Assembly: GCA_964421595.1 (NCBI GenBank)
Contig: CAYQXY010000006.1
Span: 62,001-126,000, forward strand
Direction: 5' to 3'
From: PXAP01 sp964421595
GTDB lineage: Bacteria; Bacteroidota; Bacteroidia; Bacteroidales; PUMT01
DNA length: 64,000 bases
Under the pieces are notes generated by a model that searched no databases, was not told the origin of the DNA, and saw only the letters and a program-made list of their open reading frames with translations. The position numbers and the translations under genes were made by a program. Positions 26,930-36,071 of the stretch are shown piece by piece; within the stretch, counting starts at the first letter, position 1; every line of letters begins with the position of its first letter.

Positions 26930-27334
26930 TTCGGTTTCTTTAACTTTTTAAAACAGATGATTTATTCTTGAGTCAATATTATCTAATAGTAGATTTTGAA
27001 TCACAAATGTAAATTAATTTTTTTTATCCAGATTTGACACAGGCAAATGGAGAATTTTATTAGAAATCCTCTTCAGTCAGATACAGTTCAAAGAATCTGA
27101 CATAGCAGGAGGATTCAGCGAAAATTGAAAAACAGGGTTAAACCTTTTTCCCTTAATTCTGTTGAATCATATAGATTGCCAGTGAAGTTTCAGATTGCGA
27201 AAACTTATCAACCTGGTTTGCTCGGGTGAACAATATACACGACAAGAATTAATTCGACCGATTTAATCATTCGAAACCACTGACAATGAATAATACTTTT
27301 AATTATAATTCCAACAACACTAAATATTTTAAAA
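26930..27334. other. Divergent promoter gap
   Basis: About 405 bases separate the divergent S9 and thiol-redox genes. The main feature is the two-tier hairpin at 27065-27115 listed separately; no further gene is visible. Confidence 0.4.
27065..27115. repeat. Two-tier stem-loop
   Basis: AATCCTC (27065-27071) pairs with GAGGATT (27109-27115), and inside it GTCAGAT (27076-27082) pairs with ATCTGAC (27095-27101) around a 12-base loop. Two perfect 7-base stems separated by small internal loops are unlikely by chance. It could be an RNA element or a paired operator; there is no T-run, so it is not a plain terminator. Confidence 0.45.
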
Positions 27335-27916
27335 ATGGCATATACACTTCAACTTAATGAAAAAGCACCGGACTTTAAACTTCCGGCAACTGATGGCAAA
27401 ACCTATTCGCTAGACGATTTCAGCGAGGCAGATGTTCTTGTTTTATTTTTTACATGCAACCATTGCCCTTATGTTATAGGATCTGATGAATCAACCCGGG
27501 TAACTGCCGAAAAGTATAATTCCAGAGGAGTAAAGTTTGTCGCAATAAATTCCAACAGCAAGAATACCTATCCGGAGGATGATTTTCCCCATATGGTTGA
27601 AAGGATGAACAAACATAAGTTTCCATGGGTCTACCTGTATGATGAATCGCAGGAAATTGCATTAAAGTATGGTGGATTGCGTACACCACATTTTTTTGTG
27701 TTTGACAAAGACAGAAAACTGATTTACACCGGCCGTGGGATAGATACTCCCCGGGACAGTTCGAAAATGACAATAAATGACCTTGGCAATGCTATTGAAG
27801 AGCATTTATCAGGTAAACCTGTCAGTGTTCCCCTTACCAATCCGATAGGCTGCAACATAAAGTGGGATGGTAAAGATGCTCACTGGATGCCCGCCGATTC
27901 GTGTGACCTTGTTTGA
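27335..27916 (+). CDS. Thioredoxin-fold redoxin (AhpC/TSA-like)
   Basis: A 193-residue cytosolic thiol-redox protein. The N-terminus NEKAPDFKLPATDGKTYSLDD is the usual peroxiredoxin start, and FFTCNHCPYV carries the CxxC pair Cys41 and Cys44 with the following proline. YGGLRTPHFFVFDKDRKLIYTGRGID is the cis-Pro segment and following strand. The C-terminal VPLTNPIGCNIKW has another Cys. This subgroup (thioredoxin family with TCNHCPYV) is widespread but its partners are not known. No signal peptide is visible. Confidence 0.88.
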   Translation: MAYTLQLNEKAPDFKLPATDGKTYSLDDFSEADVLVLFFTCNHCPYVIGSDESTRVTAEKYNSRGVKFVAINSNSKNTYPEDDFPHMVERMNKHKFPWVYLYDESQEIALKYGGLRTPHFFVFDKDRKLIYTGRGIDTPRDSSKMTINDLGNAIEEHLSGKPVSVPLTNPIGCNIKWDGKDAHWMPADSCDLV

Positions 27917-27987
27917 TTCTTGCAATTGACAGGTAAAAGTAATTTATTGGAGGCCTTTAAATTTCAAATCAGAGATAAAAAAGGTTT

Positions 27988-28698
27988 TCAGGGTGAAAGT
28001 TTTTGTATACCCAGTTTACGAATCCTTGAACTTAAAGTGGTTGCCGGTATTTGCAGAAGCATAGCTGCACCATCTTCTCCTGATACTTTCCATCCGGTCA
28101 TTTCGAGAGCCCTTGTAATATTTTGTTTCTCAATTTCTGTCATTTCCTGATCAGTAAAAATCCTCTGGCCGGTGATTATTTCATCAGCAGAGCCGGTTGT
28201 GGTATTTCCGGGCAGGATTGAGGACAGATTGATCTTACCGTTGCGGCTTGTAATTACGCATCTTTCAATTATGTTCTGGAGTTCCCGTACATTGCCCGGC
28301 CAGTTATACGCGAGTAACCTTTGCCTGCTTAATTCATCAAGCGGTTCAATTGCAATGGATGCCCTGCCGGCAAATTTTACCAGGAAAGCCTCGGCAAGCA
28401 ATATAATATCATTTCCACGTTCACGTAAAGGCGGCACATCAAATGGAAACACATTCAGACGGTAGTACAGGTCCAGCCGGAATTTTCCTTTTTTTATTTC
28501 GTCTTCAAGATTTCTGTTTGTTGCAGCTATAACACGCACATTTACTTTCTGTGTAACAGAACTTCCCACAGGCTCAAATTCTCCTTCCTGTAGCACACGA
28601 AGAAGCTTTGCCTGCAATGGCAGGGGCAATTCACCTATCTCATCAAGGAATATAGTTCCGCCATCTGCCAGTTTAAACCTTGCTGAATCCGGCAGCAT
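27988..28698 (-). pseudogene. 3' part of a broken sigma-54-dependent regulator (AAA+ remainder and Fis HTH)
   Basis: The reading frame begins inside the AAA+ domain at RFKLADGGTIFLDEIGELP (Walker B region) and runs through LRVLQEGEFEPVGS, VRVIAATNRNLE, LYYRLNVFPF, PPLRERGNDI and YNWPGNVRELQNIIER to a Fis-type helix-turn-helix (ALEMTGWKVSGEDGAAMLLQIPATTLSSRIRKLGI). The Walker A loop and the GAFTGA motif, needed for ATP use and sigma-54 contact, are missing. It overlaps the frame of the 5' part in another phase. An ATG at 28698 lies at the junction, but such a protein could not activate sigma-54 polymerase. Confidence 0.85.
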
Positions 28699-29383
28699 CG
28701 AAGAGCTCTGAAACAGACATGCCGGTAAAATCCTGCGCTTTTGCCCTGAAACTCAACAGCGAAGCATGGTTGGCCTGGGTAATGATTAGTCGTTCATTTA
28801 TCTCGATTAGTGCTTCCCTTGTGCCATTTACAAGCCGGTTAAGCTTGGCTTCATTTTCTATGAGCATTTTCTCATACCGCAGACGCCTCATTTCTGCGGC
28901 TGCCCGGGCTGCAAAAATATTGAATATGGCAAATGCTTCGGGAATCTCTGCCATTGGTTTGTTGTCAAGCAAAGCAAGGTGGCCGAGGATGTTATTTTTC
29001 TCATCTCTCAATGCCAGGCCCATATAGCTTACTGCACCCACTGCCCGCAGATCATTGTCACCAGGAAAAAGACTGATTACGTTTTCCGGTATATGGCATA
29101 TCCCTTCATCTTCCATTGCTAATTCACAGGGAGTTCCGGGGAGATCATACTCATATTCATCCACATATTCATTTTCCAGCCAGAAGGCAAGAGATCTCAG
29201 ACGGTTTTTATCCTTTAGATATTCTGTTACCCATACACCGTGTGCATCCAGGCTTTCGGCAAGATTTTTAACCAGTAACTGAAAGAATTTTTCCCCGGTA
29301 TGCTCAGAGGTTCCTTCCACTATCCTTTTTAACGCAATCAATCCTGACGATAGCTTTCTGACAGGTTCAGAAACTGCAGCCAT
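28673..29383 (-). pseudogene. 5' part of the broken sigma-54 regulator (GAF and partial PAS)
   Basis: This 236-codon frame holds a GAF sensor domain (about 25-175; EKFFQLLVKNLAESLDAHGVWVTEY, DNKPMAEIPEAFAIFNIFAARAAAEM) and the first third of a PAS domain (NEAKLNRLVNGTREALIEIN, SVSELFD), then shifts into a short tail AAGFSKV and stops. In the intact GAF-PAS-AAA-Fis family about 190 residues should follow before the RFxLADGG motif. An internal deletion of several hundred bases, out of frame, explains both halves. Sequence quality is otherwise good, so this is real decay or an assembly deletion. Confidence 0.85.
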
Positions 29384-29396
29384 AATAATGAATATT

Positions 29397-29436
29397 TTAA
29401 CGAAATAAAGTTAACGAAAAATCGTGAATAACGAAA
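29397..29436 (+). promoter_or_regulatory. Three AACGAAA repeats upstream of osmC
   Basis: TTAACGAAA at 29397-29405 and 29411-29419 and ATAACGAAA at 29428-29436 form a direct-repeat cluster 54-93 bases before the sigma-54-like promoter, the place expected for an enhancer site of an adjacent activator (inference). Confidence 0.4.
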
Positions 29437-29489
29437 TTTCATGAATAAATATAGTTTATAAATAGTAGGTATACAGCACATTATGGATA

Positions 29490-29504
29490 TGGCACAATCA
29501 TTGG
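29490..29504 (+). promoter_or_regulatory. Sigma-54-like (-24/-12) promoter of the OsmC gene
   Basis: TGGCACAATCATTGG follows TGGCAC-N5-TTGC with only the final C of the -12 element changed to G. It lies 55 bases before the ATG of the OsmC gene and beside a gene for a sigma-54 activator. Confidence 0.5.
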
Positions 29505-29559
29505 CTTAATTCAGTCAAATATTTTAATCTGTTTTCAAAACCTTTAAAATCTAATAAAA

Positions 29560-30120
29560 ATGGAAACAATGAACAAAACATCAGTGAACGGATTCAGGCC
29601 GGAAGAAATTACTGGTACTATAAATGCCCTGCTTGATAATCCTGAGTTGGCAAAATTTAAATTCCGTGCAAAAAACAAGTGGGTAACCGGGGGACACAAT
29701 CAGGCTACAATAAAAAGTTTTTATGGGGTAGGAATGGAGGATACTTCCCGTGATAAAGCCTGGGTACTGGACAATGGCGAACCTCCTGTACTGCTTGGAA
29801 ATAATGAGGGTGCGAACCCTGTTGAATACCTTCTGTCAGCATTATCAGGGTGTATGACAACAACAATGGCCCTGCATGCAGCTGCAAGGGGGATTGAAGT
29901 CGAGAGCATCGAGTCCTCTTATGAAGGTGACCTGAATGTAATGGGATTTCTCGGACTTGATGATTCGGTACGAAATGGATATCAGGAAATACGGGTTACT
30001 TTCAATATTAAGGGAAGCCTCTCTGAAGAGCAAAAACAGGAAATGATAATGTTCGCCCGCAAATCGCCGGTTTATGACGTTGTTACCAACGGGACAAAGG
30101 TTGATATTTCACTTGCATAA
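29560..30120 (+). CDS. OsmC family protein
   Basis: A 186-residue member of the OsmC/Ohr superfamily, small dimeric thiol peroxidases reducing organic hydroperoxides. GANPVEYLLSALSGCMTTTMALHAAARGIE contains the conserved first cysteine (Cys98). The second one, usually in a CPV segment, is replaced by serine here: ARKSPVYDVVTNG (Ser169), as in a subgroup of OsmC-like proteins. Without it the classical two-cysteine cycle is not possible, so a partner thiol or a non-peroxidase role should be considered. It is preceded by a sigma-54-like promoter and followed by a strong terminator, so it is a single-gene unit. Confidence 0.9.
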   Translation: METMNKTSVNGFRPEEITGTINALLDNPELAKFKFRAKNKWVTGGHNQATIKSFYGVGMEDTSRDKAWVLDNGEPPVLLGNNEGANPVEYLLSALSGCMTTTMALHAAARGIEVESIESSYEGDLNVMGFLGLDDSVRNGYQEIRVTFNIKGSLSEEQKQEMIMFARKSPVYDVVTNGTKVDISLA

Positions 30121-30151
30121 CCTGATAAGCCTCCTTGCGAGATAGTTCACA

Positions 30152-30192
30152 AGATAAAGCCGTTATTTAAATTAGACGGCTTTATCTTTTTG
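30152..30192 (+). terminator. Rho-independent terminator after the OsmC gene
   Basis: GATAAAGCCG pairs with CGGCTTTATC around an AT-rich loop, followed by TTTTT. Arms are perfect and the distance to the stop codon is about 30 bases. Confidence 0.85.
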
Positions 30193-30282
30193 GTAACGTG
30201 GAAGGTAAACAGTCTTAAAATACCCCGGATTTATCCAGAACCGGACAAGAAACCAGTCCCGGTGAAATACCATATAAGGAGC

Positions 30283-33030
30283 TCAGTTCCCCATGTAAGG
30301 AACCCCATTTATGACCCAGTCCGGAGGATCTGAACCACGCAGATGATAATCAAAATACTCTTTCATCCTGACTGTATAATCGACCTTGTTCTCGTACTTT
30401 TGAGGATGATGAGGCTCTCCGCGGTATTGAAGGAAGATCACATCCTTTCCTGCCCTGCGCATTGCAAGATAGAGTTCGATAGACTGTTCCCAGGGCACAG
30501 CCTCATCAACATCTCCATGCATTATAAGCATAGGGGTATTGATATTGTCAGCATAGAACAGAGGTGAATTCTCTATGTAAAGATCAGGTTGTTCGAAAAT
30601 TGAATATCCTATACGGCTTTGTCCGGTCTCATACTGGAACTGCCTTGCCAGTCCGCTGCCCCACCGTATTCCTCCATAAGCACTGGTCATATTTGATACC
30701 GGTGCGCCAGCAATCGCAGCCTTGAAAATGTCTGTCTGCGTCACAACAAAGGCAGTCTGGTAGCCACTCCACGAGTGACCGTGCAAACCGATAGCTTCAG
30801 GGTCGGCTATTCCTGTGTCAATAAGTTTCTGTACACCTGGCACAAGCGAATTGACAGCCGACATGCCGGGTCGTCCTTCTGTAAAATGAATATCTGGAAG
30901 GAATATAACATAACCGTTGCTGGCATAATACCCGAAAGAAGGGCGATGGTTTATGAGGGTCTGGTTGAAATCATGGAGTCGCTGGGATGACTTTTCATAA
31001 TAATAAACAAAAACCGGATATTTTTTTGACGGATCATAATCTCCGGGTTTAATTACTACCCCCTGAAGGGGTTCTTCATCAGCCGATTCAAACGAAATGA
31101 GTTCTGCCGACCCCCAGTTGAACTGTTCAGTCTGGCTTCCAAGGTCAGATAACTTAACCGGATTCCTCATCCTTGTTCCGGATATTAGCAGATCGGGATA
31201 TATATCGTAAGATTCACGGGTGAAAACAATATTCTTTCCATCGCCGGAAAGGATCCTCAGCTTTATATTAATTCCTTCATCAAGTACAAGGTTCACACCA
31301 AGTCTGTCGAGCCTGGTACTGTATATTGCCCTCTCCTTGGTATTTTCGTTAAAACCTTCCAAAAATACTTCTTCCCGGCGTCCAAAAAGTGGTTCATTAT
31401 TCAATTTCCGTATGCGGAAGATTGTCTGGTTTTTTCTTCCTTCACCGCCGGTCACATTGAACATTTTTCCTGATGCAAGATTCACATTCCATACATCATA
31501 CCTGTCGTACAAAAGGACTGATTCACCGTCTTCCATCCATCCGGCTGTCCTGTAGCTGGAGGGAGAGGCAGGGAGGTCATTTGTTTCATCAAAAAATTGC
31601 ACATCTGAATTTTGCGTAAGATTCCTTCTTTTACCCGTTGCAGTCTCATATACATGCCAGTTTTCCTGATCAAAATATAGAATAAATTCTGAATTGGGTG
31701 AGATTGCAGCCACGTCGCGCTGTTCAGTTGCCACGAGCTGCTTTGCTCCAGTGTGTATATTAACTGCATAAATATCACGGAACCGGCCTTCCCAGGTAAT
31801 CCTTTTGCTATGAGGCAAGACAGTCGAAGCTAAAACAAAGTTGCCTTCCCCTGAAAGCTGAACATCTGTAACATCTTTATCGGCGAGCTGTACTATTTTC
31901 CTTTCATCCAGGTGAATTACAGATATCAGGTTTTGCCTGTTTGTCTGGTTCCATACAGCCTTTTCATGGGTTTTTATAAGCAGGTCTTCTCCGTGCCAGA
32001 TATCTATTCCTGCCTGTTGTTGTATGGAATCAAGTACTGAAGCATAATTTCTGTTTCCGTCAGACCTTGCAGCATATTCGTCAGGACGAAAACCAAAGAA
32101 TAACCTTTTGCCATCCCTGCTCCATGAAAGATTATTATTATAAGGAAGGAAATAACCATCGGGTGTATTATCCTGGGTTACAATCGAACCGGGATCACTC
32201 TGGTTTGTTTGCCATATGAACAGAATGCCGGTTTCAACTGTATCTTTTTCCATTTCCAGGGCCCGCATATATGCAAGCTTTGATTCTTTCTGATACCATG
32301 TAAAAGTGCCGAATTTGGAGTTCCCTGTAGTATCAACAGCTACCGGTGCTGAATTGATGTCACGGAGTGAAAGGTGATATAAACCATTGTTTCTGTCAAT
32401 TGTATCTTTGACTGCAAATACAAGTGATGTTGAAAGACTGTCAACCGTCCAGGAATTTACAAATTGCAGGGTTGCCTGACTGCCACTTTCAAGCTCTTTA
32501 ATAAACAGAGGTGTTCCTGCTTTTCTGAGTTTGTCATTTTGCTCTTTTGTAAGTGAGGTGTCTGCAACAAATTGATGGTGAATAAACATGAATTTGCCCG
32601 ATGTACTGAACGCAGACTCTTTAACATCGTTGTATTCGACTTGTGAACCATCTCTGGTATTTATAAGCACTGCTTTGTCCTTAGGTCTGTCTGATGCTGC
32701 TTTACCTTCTGTATCGGCAAGCAGAGGTTTTTTTGTAAAAAGAACCCAGTTGCCGGATAATGAAAATTCCGGACGCTCGGCACGTTCTATTATATACTCT
32801 CGGCGCTTGTCGGCCGAAACCACTACTCCGAATCCATCGCCCCGGTCAGGAGATGCGCTGTATGCAACCCAGTTGCCATCGTGACTCACAGCCGTGTGTT
32901 GGATCTGACGGAAATTCATAACATCCTCAAGGGTCATTGCCCTTTTTTCCTGTGCCGGAACTTCGGTGAACAGTAAAATTAAAGATGAAAATACAGTAAA
33001 TCTTATTAGGTGATAATTAAAATTCTTCAT
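30283..33030 (-). CDS. Secreted S9 family prolyl-oligopeptidase-like peptidase
   Basis: A 915-residue exported serine peptidase, larger than the 24905 one. A signal peptide (ending EVPAQ) precedes an N-terminal propeller (about 30-640; VMNFRQIQHTAVSHDGNWVAY) and a catalytic alpha/beta hydrolase domain (about 650-900). The nucleophile is probably Ser753 in GHSWSGYQ, an altered form of the usual GHSWGG; the acid lies in HGDVDEAVP (near 842) and His in RGEPHHP (near 874). It is a single gene and likely degrades oligopeptides in the periplasm. Confidence 0.92.
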   Translation of the reverse strand: MKNFNYHLIRFTVFSSLILLFTEVPAQEKRAMTLEDVMNFRQIQHTAVSHDGNWVAYSASPDRGDGFGVVVSADKRREYIIERAERPEFSLSGNWVLFTKKPLLADTEGKAASDRPKDKAVLINTRDGSQVEYNDVKESAFSTSGKFMFIHHQFVADTSLTKEQNDKLRKAGTPLFIKELESGSQATLQFVNSWTVDSLSTSLVFAVKDTIDRNNGLYHLSLRDINSAPVAVDTTGNSKFGTFTWYQKESKLAYMRALEMEKDTVETGILFIWQTNQSDPGSIVTQDNTPDGYFLPYNNNLSWSRDGKRLFFGFRPDEYAARSDGNRNYASVLDSIQQQAGIDIWHGEDLLIKTHEKAVWNQTNRQNLISVIHLDERKIVQLADKDVTDVQLSGEGNFVLASTVLPHSKRITWEGRFRDIYAVNIHTGAKQLVATEQRDVAAISPNSEFILYFDQENWHVYETATGKRRNLTQNSDVQFFDETNDLPASPSSYRTAGWMEDGESVLLYDRYDVWNVNLASGKMFNVTGGEGRKNQTIFRIRKLNNEPLFGRREEVFLEGFNENTKERAIYSTRLDRLGVNLVLDEGINIKLRILSGDGKNIVFTRESYDIYPDLLISGTRMRNPVKLSDLGSQTEQFNWGSAELISFESADEEPLQGVVIKPGDYDPSKKYPVFVYYYEKSSQRLHDFNQTLINHRPSFGYYASNGYVIFLPDIHFTEGRPGMSAVNSLVPGVQKLIDTGIADPEAIGLHGHSWSGYQTAFVVTQTDIFKAAIAGAPVSNMTSAYGGIRWGSGLARQFQYETGQSRIGYSIFEQPDLYIENSPLFYADNINTPMLIMHGDVDEAVPWEQSIELYLAMRRAGKDVIFLQYRGEPHHPQKYENKVDYTVRMKEYFDYHLRGSDPPDWVINGVPYMGN

Positions 33031-33063
33031 GAGAAATAAAAGTTTTAAGTTTATTCGGGGTAT

Positions 33064-33852
33064 TCAGAATTCAAAGTAAGCTGATTGTTTTATGGTTTTG
33101 TTCACATATACTTCTGGCGGGTATTCTATATCTGTAAGGAATAATCCCTGCGCAAGTGCCGAGGTGCCTGCTTTACGGCGATCTTGTGCCTCTATGATTT
33201 TTTTAAATTCTTCTATTGTTATTTTATTTTGTCCGACCCTTATTATCGTTCCCACGATTGCCCTTACCATGTTTCTCAGAAATCGGTTTGACTTAATTGT
33301 AAATACAAGCAAATCATCTTTTTCTTCCCATCCTGCATGCATTATATTGCAGATATTGGTTCTCACATCTGTATTTGTACGGCAGAATGATCCAAAATCC
33401 TGGTAGTTGAATAACTCAGCAGCAGCCTTTTTCATTGAATCAATGTCAAGTTTTGAGGCAATAAAGCATGAGGTTTCCTGGCGAAAAGGGTCTTTTCTCC
33501 TGCTTATAAAATATTTATAAGTACGGGATAACGCACTGAACCGGCTATGTGCTTTTTCTCCAACGGGAAAAATACTGAAAATTGAAATATCTCTCGGAAG
33601 CATGTAATTAAGTTTCCGTATGGTTTCTTCAACAGGAAGGAGTCGTTCGGGTTCGGTATTGAAATGGACAACAAAATACGAGGCATGTACTCCGGTGTCT
33701 GTACGTCCGGCTCCGGTTAATTTAATTTTTATGCTAAGGAGCCTCTCCATAGTCTCTTCTGCAATTTGCTGAATAGTAATGGCATTCGGCTGATACTGCC
33801 AACCATGGTATTCTGTTCCTTTAAAGCATAATTCCATGAAATATCTCTGCAC
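33064..33852 (-). CDS. truA: tRNA pseudouridine(38-40) synthase TruA
   Basis: A 262-residue enzyme making pseudouridine at positions 38-40 of the tRNA anticodon arm. The frame is open further upstream to 33921, but GTG at 33852 gives the family start (QRYFMELCFKGTEYHGWQYQPN). The catalytic aspartate is Asp52 in GAGRTDTGVHA; SALSRTYKYFI and NRFLRNMVRAIVGTI are further signatures. Length matches the family. It is a single gene, divergent from prfC. Confidence 0.95.
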   Translation of the reverse strand: MQRYFMELCFKGTEYHGWQYQPNAITIQQIAEETMERLLSIKIKLTGAGRTDTGVHASYFVVHFNTEPERLLPVEETIRKLNYMLPRDISIFSIFPVGEKAHSRFSALSRTYKYFISRRKDPFRQETSCFIASKLDIDSMKKAAAELFNYQDFGSFCRTNTDVRTNICNIMHAGWEEKDDLLVFTIKSNRFLRNMVRAIVGTIIRVGQNKITIEEFKKIIEAQDRRKAGTSALAQGLFLTDIEYPPEVYVNKTIKQSAYFEF

Positions 33853-34113
33853 CTGAATAATTTTCCCGTAAAAGTAAAAAACTTTAACGAAGTAAAGTAT
33901 TACTTTTGCAACCCTGGTCACCCATGGGCCAGGTCATACAAAAATTAACGATCAACATAAATATAATCCATCCGTGATAAGCACTGCATTTGACAAATAT
34001 AGTACTATAAATGTATTCTCATATGCAGGGGTACGTAATTGGCAGTTATAACAACACTTTATTCGCAGGAATGAAGCTAGTGCTGACTTTGGGCAAACTT
34101 CAAACAGATTGTA

Positions 34114-35691
34114 ATGAGTTTAAAAAGAGAGATTAACAGAAGAAGGACATTTGGAATCATTTCGCACCCCGATGCCGGGAAAACCACACTTACCGAAAAA
34201 TTACTTCTTTTTGGCGGGGCGATCCAGATAGCCGGTGCGGTTAAGTCAAACAAGATAAAAAAAGGCGCAACCAGCGATTTCATGGAAATTGAGAGACAGA
34301 GGGGGATTTCGGTCGCGACTTCTGTAATGGGTTTTGAATATGAAGGGTACAAGGTAAATATTCTTGACACTCCCGGTCACCAGGATTTTGCAGAAGACAC
34401 CTACCGTACCCTGACCGCGGTTGACAGTGTGATAATAGTTATTGATGCTGCCAAAGGAGTTGAGACGCAGACCAAAAAGCTTATGGAGGTATGCCGGATG
34501 CGGAAAACACCGGTTATTGTTTTTATAAATAAAATGGACCGCCCTGCCCTTGATCCATTTGAACTGCTTGATGATATTGAGAAAGACCTGGAGATAGAAG
34601 TTTGTCCGCTTAGCTGGCCCATCAGCAGTGGTCCCGATTTCAGGGGCGTGTTCAATATATTCGAACAGAAGCTTGATCTTTTTACTTCTGATGATAAACA
34701 ACGTGTTGGTGAGAGCATTGAAATAAAAGATATCTTTTCGGGAGAAGCTGACAAGTATATACAGCCTCATGCAAACAGGTTGAAGGAAGAACTGGAACTT
34801 GCCTCGGGAGGTTATCCGGTCTTTAATAAGGAAGAGTATCTGGCTGCCCGGCTGGCACCGGTGTTTTTTGGCTCAGCCCTTAATAATTTCGGGGTAAAGG
34901 AATTACTGAACTGTTTTTTGCAGATTGCTCCGGAACCGGGAGCCATTGAAGCAAAGGAGAGAAAAGTAAATTCAGCTGAAGAAAAATTCACGGGGTTTGT
35001 TTTTAAAATACATGCAAACATGGACCCTAATCACAGAGACAGGCTTGCTTTTGTGAAAATATGCTCAGGGGTCTTTGAACGAAACAAAAACTACCTTCAT
35101 ACACGCCTTGGTAAGAATCTTAAGTTTTCCAGTCCCACAGCCTTTATGGCAGAAAAGAAATCGATTGTCGACAGGGCATATCCAGGCGATATAATCGGGT
35201 TGCACGATACAGGGAATTTCAAAATTGGCGATACCCTTACAGAAGGTGAAGCACTTAATTTTAAAGGCATACCCAGCTTTTCTCCTGAATTCTTCAGATA
35301 TGTAGAGAATGATGATCCGCTTAAATTCAAACAGCTGGCAAAAGGTCTTGACCATCTTATGGATGAGGGGGTAGCCCAGTTGTTTGTCAACCAGGCAAAC
35401 GGCAGGAAAGTAATTGGTACTGTTGGACCCCTTCAGTTTGATGTGATCCAGTTCAGGCTAAAGCACGAATATGGTGCATCGTGCCGGTACGAATCGCTGC
35501 AGCTTTATAAAGCCTGCTGGATGGAAAGTTTCAGCAAGGCTCAACTCGACGATTTCAAACTTCGCAAGATACAGAACATGGCCCATGATAAATGGGGCAG
35601 GGATGTATATCTGGCCGAATCGGAGTATTCTCTGCGAATGGCACAGGAAAAATTCACTGAAATTAAGTTTCACTTTATATCGGAATATTAA
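34114..35691 (+). CDS. prfC: Peptide chain release factor 3
   Basis: A 525-residue translational GTPase that removes RF1/RF2 from the ribosome after termination. G1 HPDAGKTTLTEK (18-29), the switch region with RGISVATSVMGFEY, G3 DTPGHQDFAEDTYRTLTAVD and G4 NKMDRPALDPFELLDDIE are intact. Residues from about 275 on form the RF3-type domains II and III (GPLQFDVIQFRLKHEYGA), distinguishing it from EF-G. Length is normal. Confidence 0.97.
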   Translation: MSLKREINRRRTFGIISHPDAGKTTLTEKLLLFGGAIQIAGAVKSNKIKKGATSDFMEIERQRGISVATSVMGFEYEGYKVNILDTPGHQDFAEDTYRTLTAVDSVIIVIDAAKGVETQTKKLMEVCRMRKTPVIVFINKMDRPALDPFELLDDIEKDLEIEVCPLSWPISSGPDFRGVFNIFEQKLDLFTSDDKQRVGESIEIKDIFSGEADKYIQPHANRLKEELELASGGYPVFNKEEYLAARLAPVFFGSALNNFGVKELLNCFLQIAPEPGAIEAKERKVNSAEEKFTGFVFKIHANMDPNHRDRLAFVKICSGVFERNKNYLHTRLGKNLKFSSPTAFMAEKKSIVDRAYPGDIIGLHDTGNFKIGDTLTEGEALNFKGIPSFSPEFFRYVENDDPLKFKQLAKGLDHLMDEGVAQLFVNQANGRKVIGTVGPLQFDVIQFRLKHEYGASCRYESLQLYKACWMESFSKAQLDDFKLRKIQNMAHDKWGRDVYLAESEYSLRMAQEKFTEIKFHFISEY

Positions 35692-35966
35692 TTTGATTCA
35701 GCAATTGTGTTTCAAAATATCCGGTATATGGTTGGCCGATTACAGGGACAATATATGAACTTCGATACATCACCGAATTGAAATAGGTTTCAATTGACTG
35801 AAGGAAAGCCTGTTCAGGCAGGAACGGACAAACGGCTTTTTTAAACCTGCTCAATTTTTCAGTCGATGATCTGAAATGATTCATAACAGACCTGTTCCCT
35901 CCTGATTAATACATCTTTGTTTGAGTTACGAAGTACCATGCGGAATTGATGCCGGATTTGGTCGTT
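35692..35966. other. Gap after prfC
   Basis: Short open frames here are not gene-like; I see no terminator or structured RNA. Confidence 0.35.
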
Positions 35967-35997
35967 TTTGCCTTTTGCCCTGATTTTGTTAACTTTG
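35967..35997 (+). promoter_or_regulatory. Bacteroidota-type promoter of the PsiE-family gene
   Basis: TTTG (35967-35970), a 19-base spacer and TAACTTTG (35990-35997) match the Bacteroidota promoter pattern fully and lie about 75 bases before the ATG. Confidence 0.55.
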
Positions 35998-36071
35998 CAA
36001 ACTAAAGTTGTGAGTAAGTGCCGGTAAGCCGATAGCATCATAAACCGGACTAAACCTGATCGGAGACTGAC

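Noticed and set aside
33064..33921. Third copy of the dispersed 50-base repeat near 33915
   Set aside because: Only nine to twelve bases around TCACCCATGG resemble the repeat, and the diagnostic ATTAGCAAATGT core is absent.
34246..34770. 174-codon frame antisense to prfC
   Set aside because: Shadow of a strongly conserved GTPase gene.
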